Source of the DNA: Thermoleophilia bacterium
Lineage (GTDB): Bacteria; Actinomycetota; Thermoleophilia; Gaiellales; SKUG01
Direction: 5' to 3'
NCBI GenBank assembly: GCA_025964405.1
Contig: JAOPYW010000088.1
Location: 1-7,798 of the forward strand
Length of the DNA stretch: 7,798 bases
Positions 6,308 through 7,798 of this stretch are shown here, piece by piece. The notes below the pieces were generated by a model. The model searched no databases, was not told where the DNA came from, and was given only the letters and a program-made list of their open reading frames with translations. The stretch's first letter is position 1. The number at the start of each line of letters is the position of its first letter. Made by a program: the position numbers and the translations under genes.

Positions 6308-6748
6308 CTAGGCCGTCGCGGTGAGCTTGGCCTCGAGCGAGATCGGCACGTTGCCGGCGATCGCCTTCGAGACGGGGCAGCCGTCCTTCGCGCCCTCGGC
6401 GATGGTGAGGAAGGTCGCTTCATCGACGCCGGGCACGTCGCCCTCGACCGTCAGCACGACGCCCTTGATGGCGAAGCCACCCTCGATCGGGCCGAACTCG
6501 TAGGTCGCGGTCACGTCGAGCGTCGTGGGCTCGTGTCCCTCGCCGCCGAGCGCACCGCTGAGCGCCATGGCGTAGCAGCCGGCGTGTCCGCTCGCGAGCA
6601 GCTCCTCGGGGGTGGTACCCGCTTCTCCGCCGTTGCGGGCCTTCCAGGTGAGCTCGGCGGCGTCGATCGCCGGGCTGGTGGTGGAGACGGTGCCGCTGCC
6701 GCCGGCGATGCTGCCGGTCCAGTGCGCGCGTGAGCTGCTCGTGGCCAT
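6308..6748 (-). CDS. osmC: OsmC-family peroxiredoxin
   Basis: OsmC/Ohr proteins are cytoplasmic, dimeric, thiol-dependent peroxidases that reduce organic hydroperoxides with a two-cysteine centre. The 146-residue product is the usual size. The reactive Cys58 lies in LASGHAGCYAMALS and the resolving Cys124 in KDGCPVSKAI. TTPEELLASGHAGC and NVPISLEAKLTA at the end are typical of the OsmC branch rather than of Ohr. The start is ATG 6748: it has a strong AAGGAG ribosome-binding site 10 bases upstream, and the protein then begins MATSSSRAHWTGSI as expected. The frame continues upstream to 6835, but through hairpin DNA. It is the first gene of a likely operon with the RRF homologue 5 bases downstream. 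Expression in oxidative or osmotic stress is known for the family; no specific operator is recognised here. Confidence 0.92.
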   Translation of the reverse strand: MATSSSRAHWTGSIAGGSGTVSTTSPAIDAAELTWKARNGGEAGTTPEELLASGHAGCYAMALSGALGGEGHEPTTLDVTATYEFGPIEGGFAIKGVVLTVEGDVPGVDEATFLTIAEGAKDGCPVSKAIAGNVPISLEAKLTATA

Positions 6749-6758
6749 GCTGGTGTTA

Positions 6759-6764
6759 CTCCTT
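6759..6764 (-). promoter_or_regulatory. Ribosome-binding site deciding the osmC start
   Basis: The minus strand reads AAGGAG, near-consensus Shine-Dalgarno, ending 10 bases before ATG 6748. It settles the osmC start against the longer open frame, which runs 29 codons further upstream through the GC hairpin and lacks any such site. Confidence 0.8.
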
Positions 6765-6794
6765 GTCGATGAGGTGATCGGTTCGGAAACTAGC

Positions 6795-6826
6795 AGGGCC
6801 CCGCTGCCGGTCGGCTGCGGGGCCCT
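6795..6826 (-). terminator. Strong GC hairpin, probable terminator of tRNA-Tyr
   Basis: AGGGCCCCGC (6795-6804) and GCGGGGCCCT (6817-6826) are perfect 10-base arms. After one T/T mismatch the stem continues with GCC/GGC around a GGTC loop. On the minus strand it lies 17 bases downstream of the tRNA-Tyr 3' end and upstream of osmC, the right place to end the tRNA transcript. It is followed by TGCTAGTTT, which has no long T-run, as is common for actinobacterial terminators. It overlaps the region where an osmC promoter should lie, so partial read-through into osmC cannot be excluded. Confidence 0.7.
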
Positions 6827-6843
6827 CAGTACCAATATCCAGG

Positions 6844-6924
6844 TGGGCGCGGATGGATTCGAACCATCGTAGCTTACGCAACGGGTTTACAGCCCGTCCC
6901 CTTTAACCACTCGGGCACACGCCC
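6844..6924 (-). tRNA. tRNA-Tyr (anticodon GTA)
   Basis: On the minus strand the acceptor arms GGGCGTG and CGCGCCC pair over 7 positions with one U-G pair, followed by discriminator A. CCA is not encoded: the DNA reads ACCT. The anticodon arm is ACGGG-CTGTAAA-CCCGT with anticodon GTA, and the T arm is GATGG-TTCGAAT-CCATC. A 12-base extra arm with a GTA/TAC stem makes it class II, as expected for bacterial tRNA-Tyr. It reads UAC and UAU codons. The length is 81 bases including the discriminator. Confidence 0.95.
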
Positions 6925-6936
6925 TGGAGTGTCTCC

Positions 6937-6966
6937 ATCCTAGCCCGTTTCGGCCCCTCCCTGCAA
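6937..6966 (-). promoter_or_regulatory. Predicted promoter of tRNA-Tyr
   Basis: The minus strand holds TTGCAG (6966-6961) and TAGGAT (6942-6937), separated by 18 bases: a good -35 and -10 for the housekeeping sigma factor. Transcription would start about 6-8 bases downstream, only a few bases before the tRNA 5' end at 6924. The leader contains a small GGAG-ACA-CTCC inverted repeat (6926-6936). Confidence 0.6.
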
Positions 6967-6978
6967 CGCGACAAGTGG

Positions 6979-7003
6979 TTCGTTCGATGTACCGGTGAAC
7001 GAA
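6979..7003. repeat. 7-base inverted repeat upstream of the repeat-protein gene
   Basis: TTCGTTC (6979-6985) and GAACGAA (6997-7003) are perfect inverted arms with an 11-base spacer, so their centres lie 18 bases apart. The element is in the 127-base gap between the divergent tRNA-Tyr and the gene that begins at 7052, and it lies 48 bases before that start. It could be an operator for a dimeric regulator or a leader hairpin. No family of regulator is recognised. Confidence 0.4.
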
Positions 7004-7051
7004 TGGCGCAGCACGGGGGTGCAGCGCCGATTCCCAAGGGGGGAAAACCAC

Positions 7052-7798
7052 ATGTCGATGCCTGTCAGTGCCGTGCCCGTCGGACCCAAGCTCCTGCCAT
7101 GGGTCGTGGGAGCTGCCGTCGTCGGCGGCGCCGCGATCGCGGTCGGTGCCCTCGTGCACCACAACAACGTCAAGGACGATATGACCACCGAGGCGCCGGG
7201 CCCGAATCCGCCCACCGGTGAGCTGCCGACCGCCGGCCCCGCGCCGACGCCGACACCCGGGGAAGCGCCCTACGGCGGACCAGCCGTCGATTACGCGCCG
7301 ATCGGTGAGAACCAGGCCGACCGTGACGCTGCGGCGACGGGTAACCACTCCTTCATCGCTCCGACTGCGACGAGCCCCGGCGACGACTACGGCTCGGGCT
7401 ACGGCACGGGCACCTCGCCCGGCGACGACTACGGCTACGGCGGCTACAACTCCAACTACACGCAGATCTACAACGCCGTGTACGACGTTGCACCGTCCTC
7501 GTGGGGCGTGAACGACGTCGCGAACGTGGCCTCGGCCGCCAGCAGCGCCGGGCGCTCCGCCTACCAGGCGACGCAGATGGTGCGTGAGGTCTACAACTCG
7601 ACGCCCTACGACTGGTCGAGCACGCAGGAGGCCCGCGTCGCAGCGGAGGCCCTCACCGTCGGCCGCTCGGCCTACGACACGGGCAACGTCATCGACCAGG
7701 TCGAGGTCGGCACGCCGTACAACTGGTCGAACGCGTCAGACGTGCGCCTCACGATCGCCGCGCTCGACGGCCACGTGGCCTCGTCGAACGTCGACGAC
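7052..7798 (+). CDS. Membrane-anchored Pro/Gly/Tyr-rich protein with 37-aa tandem repeats (5' portion)
   Basis: The frame is open from ATG 7052 to the window edge, giving 249 residues with no stop. A strong AAGGGGGG ribosome-binding site (7036-7043) lies 8 bases before the ATG. Residues 1-13 are short and mildly basic; 14-35 (LLPWVVGAAVVGGAAIAVGALV) form one membrane helix, a signal anchor or uncleaved signal. The rest is then probably outside the cell. Residues 46-75 are a Pro/Thr/Gly linker, and 104-136 are Gly/Tyr/Asp-rich with two 14-residue repeats starting SPGDDYG. From residue 138 a 37-residue unit repeats in register, with TP(Y)xW near its middle and GRSAY near its end. I do not recognise the family. 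It resembles cell-envelope proteins in layout only; function is unknown. It lies divergent from tRNA-Tyr. Confidence 0.78.
   Translation, partial: MSMPVSAVPVGPKLLPWVVGAAVVGGAAIAVGALVHHNNVKDDMTTEAPGPNPPTGELPTAGPAPTPTPGEAPYGGPAVDYAPIGENQADRDAAATGNHSFIAPTATSPGDDYGSGYGTGTSPGDDYGYGGYNSNYTQIYNAVYDVAPSSWGVNDVANVASAASSAGRSAYQATQMVREVYNSTPYDWSSTQEARVAAEALTVGRSAYDTGNVIDQVEVGTPYNWSNASDVRLTIAALDGHVASSNVDD
7376..7436 (+). repeat. 19-base direct repeat coding two 14-residue units
   Basis: CCCGGCGACGACTACGGCT occurs at 7376-7394 and again, identical, at 7418-7436, exactly 42 bases apart and in frame. It encodes SPGDDYG at residues 108-114 and 122-128 of the membrane-anchored protein. Identity at DNA level, silent positions included, suggests a recent duplication by slippage or unequal exchange. 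Confidence 0.75.
7463..7798 (+). repeat. Three 37-residue tandem protein repeats
   Basis: The coding units are 7463-7573, 7574-7684 and 7685 to the window edge. They correspond to residues 138-174, 175-211 and 212 onward. Aligned positions include APSSW / TPYDW / TPYNW at unit residues 10-14, small and Ala-rich helix positions at 20-27, and GRSAY at 30-34 in the first two units. The third unit diverges there (HVASS). The copies are diverged at DNA level, so this is an old protein repeat, perhaps a helical module, and not a recent duplication. Further copies may follow beyond the window. Confidence 0.7.

Noticed and set aside
6926..6936. GGAGTGTCTCC inverted repeat just upstream of tRNA-Tyr
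   Set aside because: The arms are only 4 bases; it is probably just part of the short tRNA leader, not a distinct element.
6887..7348. A 153-codon minus-strand frame over the tRNA and the repeat-protein gene
   Set aside because: It runs through the tRNA-Tyr gene and its promoter and is antisense to the well-supported coding frame from 7052.

Overview
The window is GC-rich chromosomal DNA with short intergenic gaps, frequent GTG starts and strong G/C preference at third codon positions, all typical of a high-GC actinobacterium. The glgX-treY pair, the AIM24 gene and a tRNA gene without an encoded CCA fit Micrococcales, perhaps Microbacteriaceae; that family-level guess is low confidence. There is no phage, transposase, IS, CRISPR array or rRNA.

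Left part (1-2541, + strand): the 3' end of glgX (glycogen debranching enzyme), 5 bases before a complete treY (maltooligosyltrehalose synthase). These belong to the glycogen-to-trehalose route TreX/GlgX-TreY-TreZ. The treZ gene, which often follows, is not here. The next gene is on the other strand.

Middle part (2538-4773): a minus-strand AAA/STAND-like ATPase with a C-terminal winged helix ends tail-to-tail with treY, the two stop codons overlapping. Its bases look less GC-rich than its neighbours, and its conserved N-terminal motif lies out of frame with the nearest ATG, which suggests a one-base lesion at the start. An AT-rich palindromic block separates it from a divergent two-gene unit: an AIM24-family protein and a 69-residue two-helix membrane protein.

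Minus-strand block (4776-6748): two unrecognised small proteins (168 and 129 residues, a likely operon). Upstream of them is a second likely operon of osmC (thiol peroxidase) followed closely by a ribosome recycling factor homologue. The RRF gene lies outside its usual rpsB-tsf-pyrH-frr setting and may be a paralogue.

Right part (6795-7798): a strong GC hairpin, tRNA-Tyr(GTA) on the minus strand with a recognisable promoter, and, divergently, the 5' portion of a gene for a membrane-anchored, Pro/Gly/Tyr-rich protein that contains 37-residue tandem repeats and runs off the window.

The most notable items are the orphan RRF beside osmC, the probable frameshift and palindromic control region of the ATPase, and the unrecognised 37-residue repeat protein. 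Nothing amounts to a clearly new multi-gene system.
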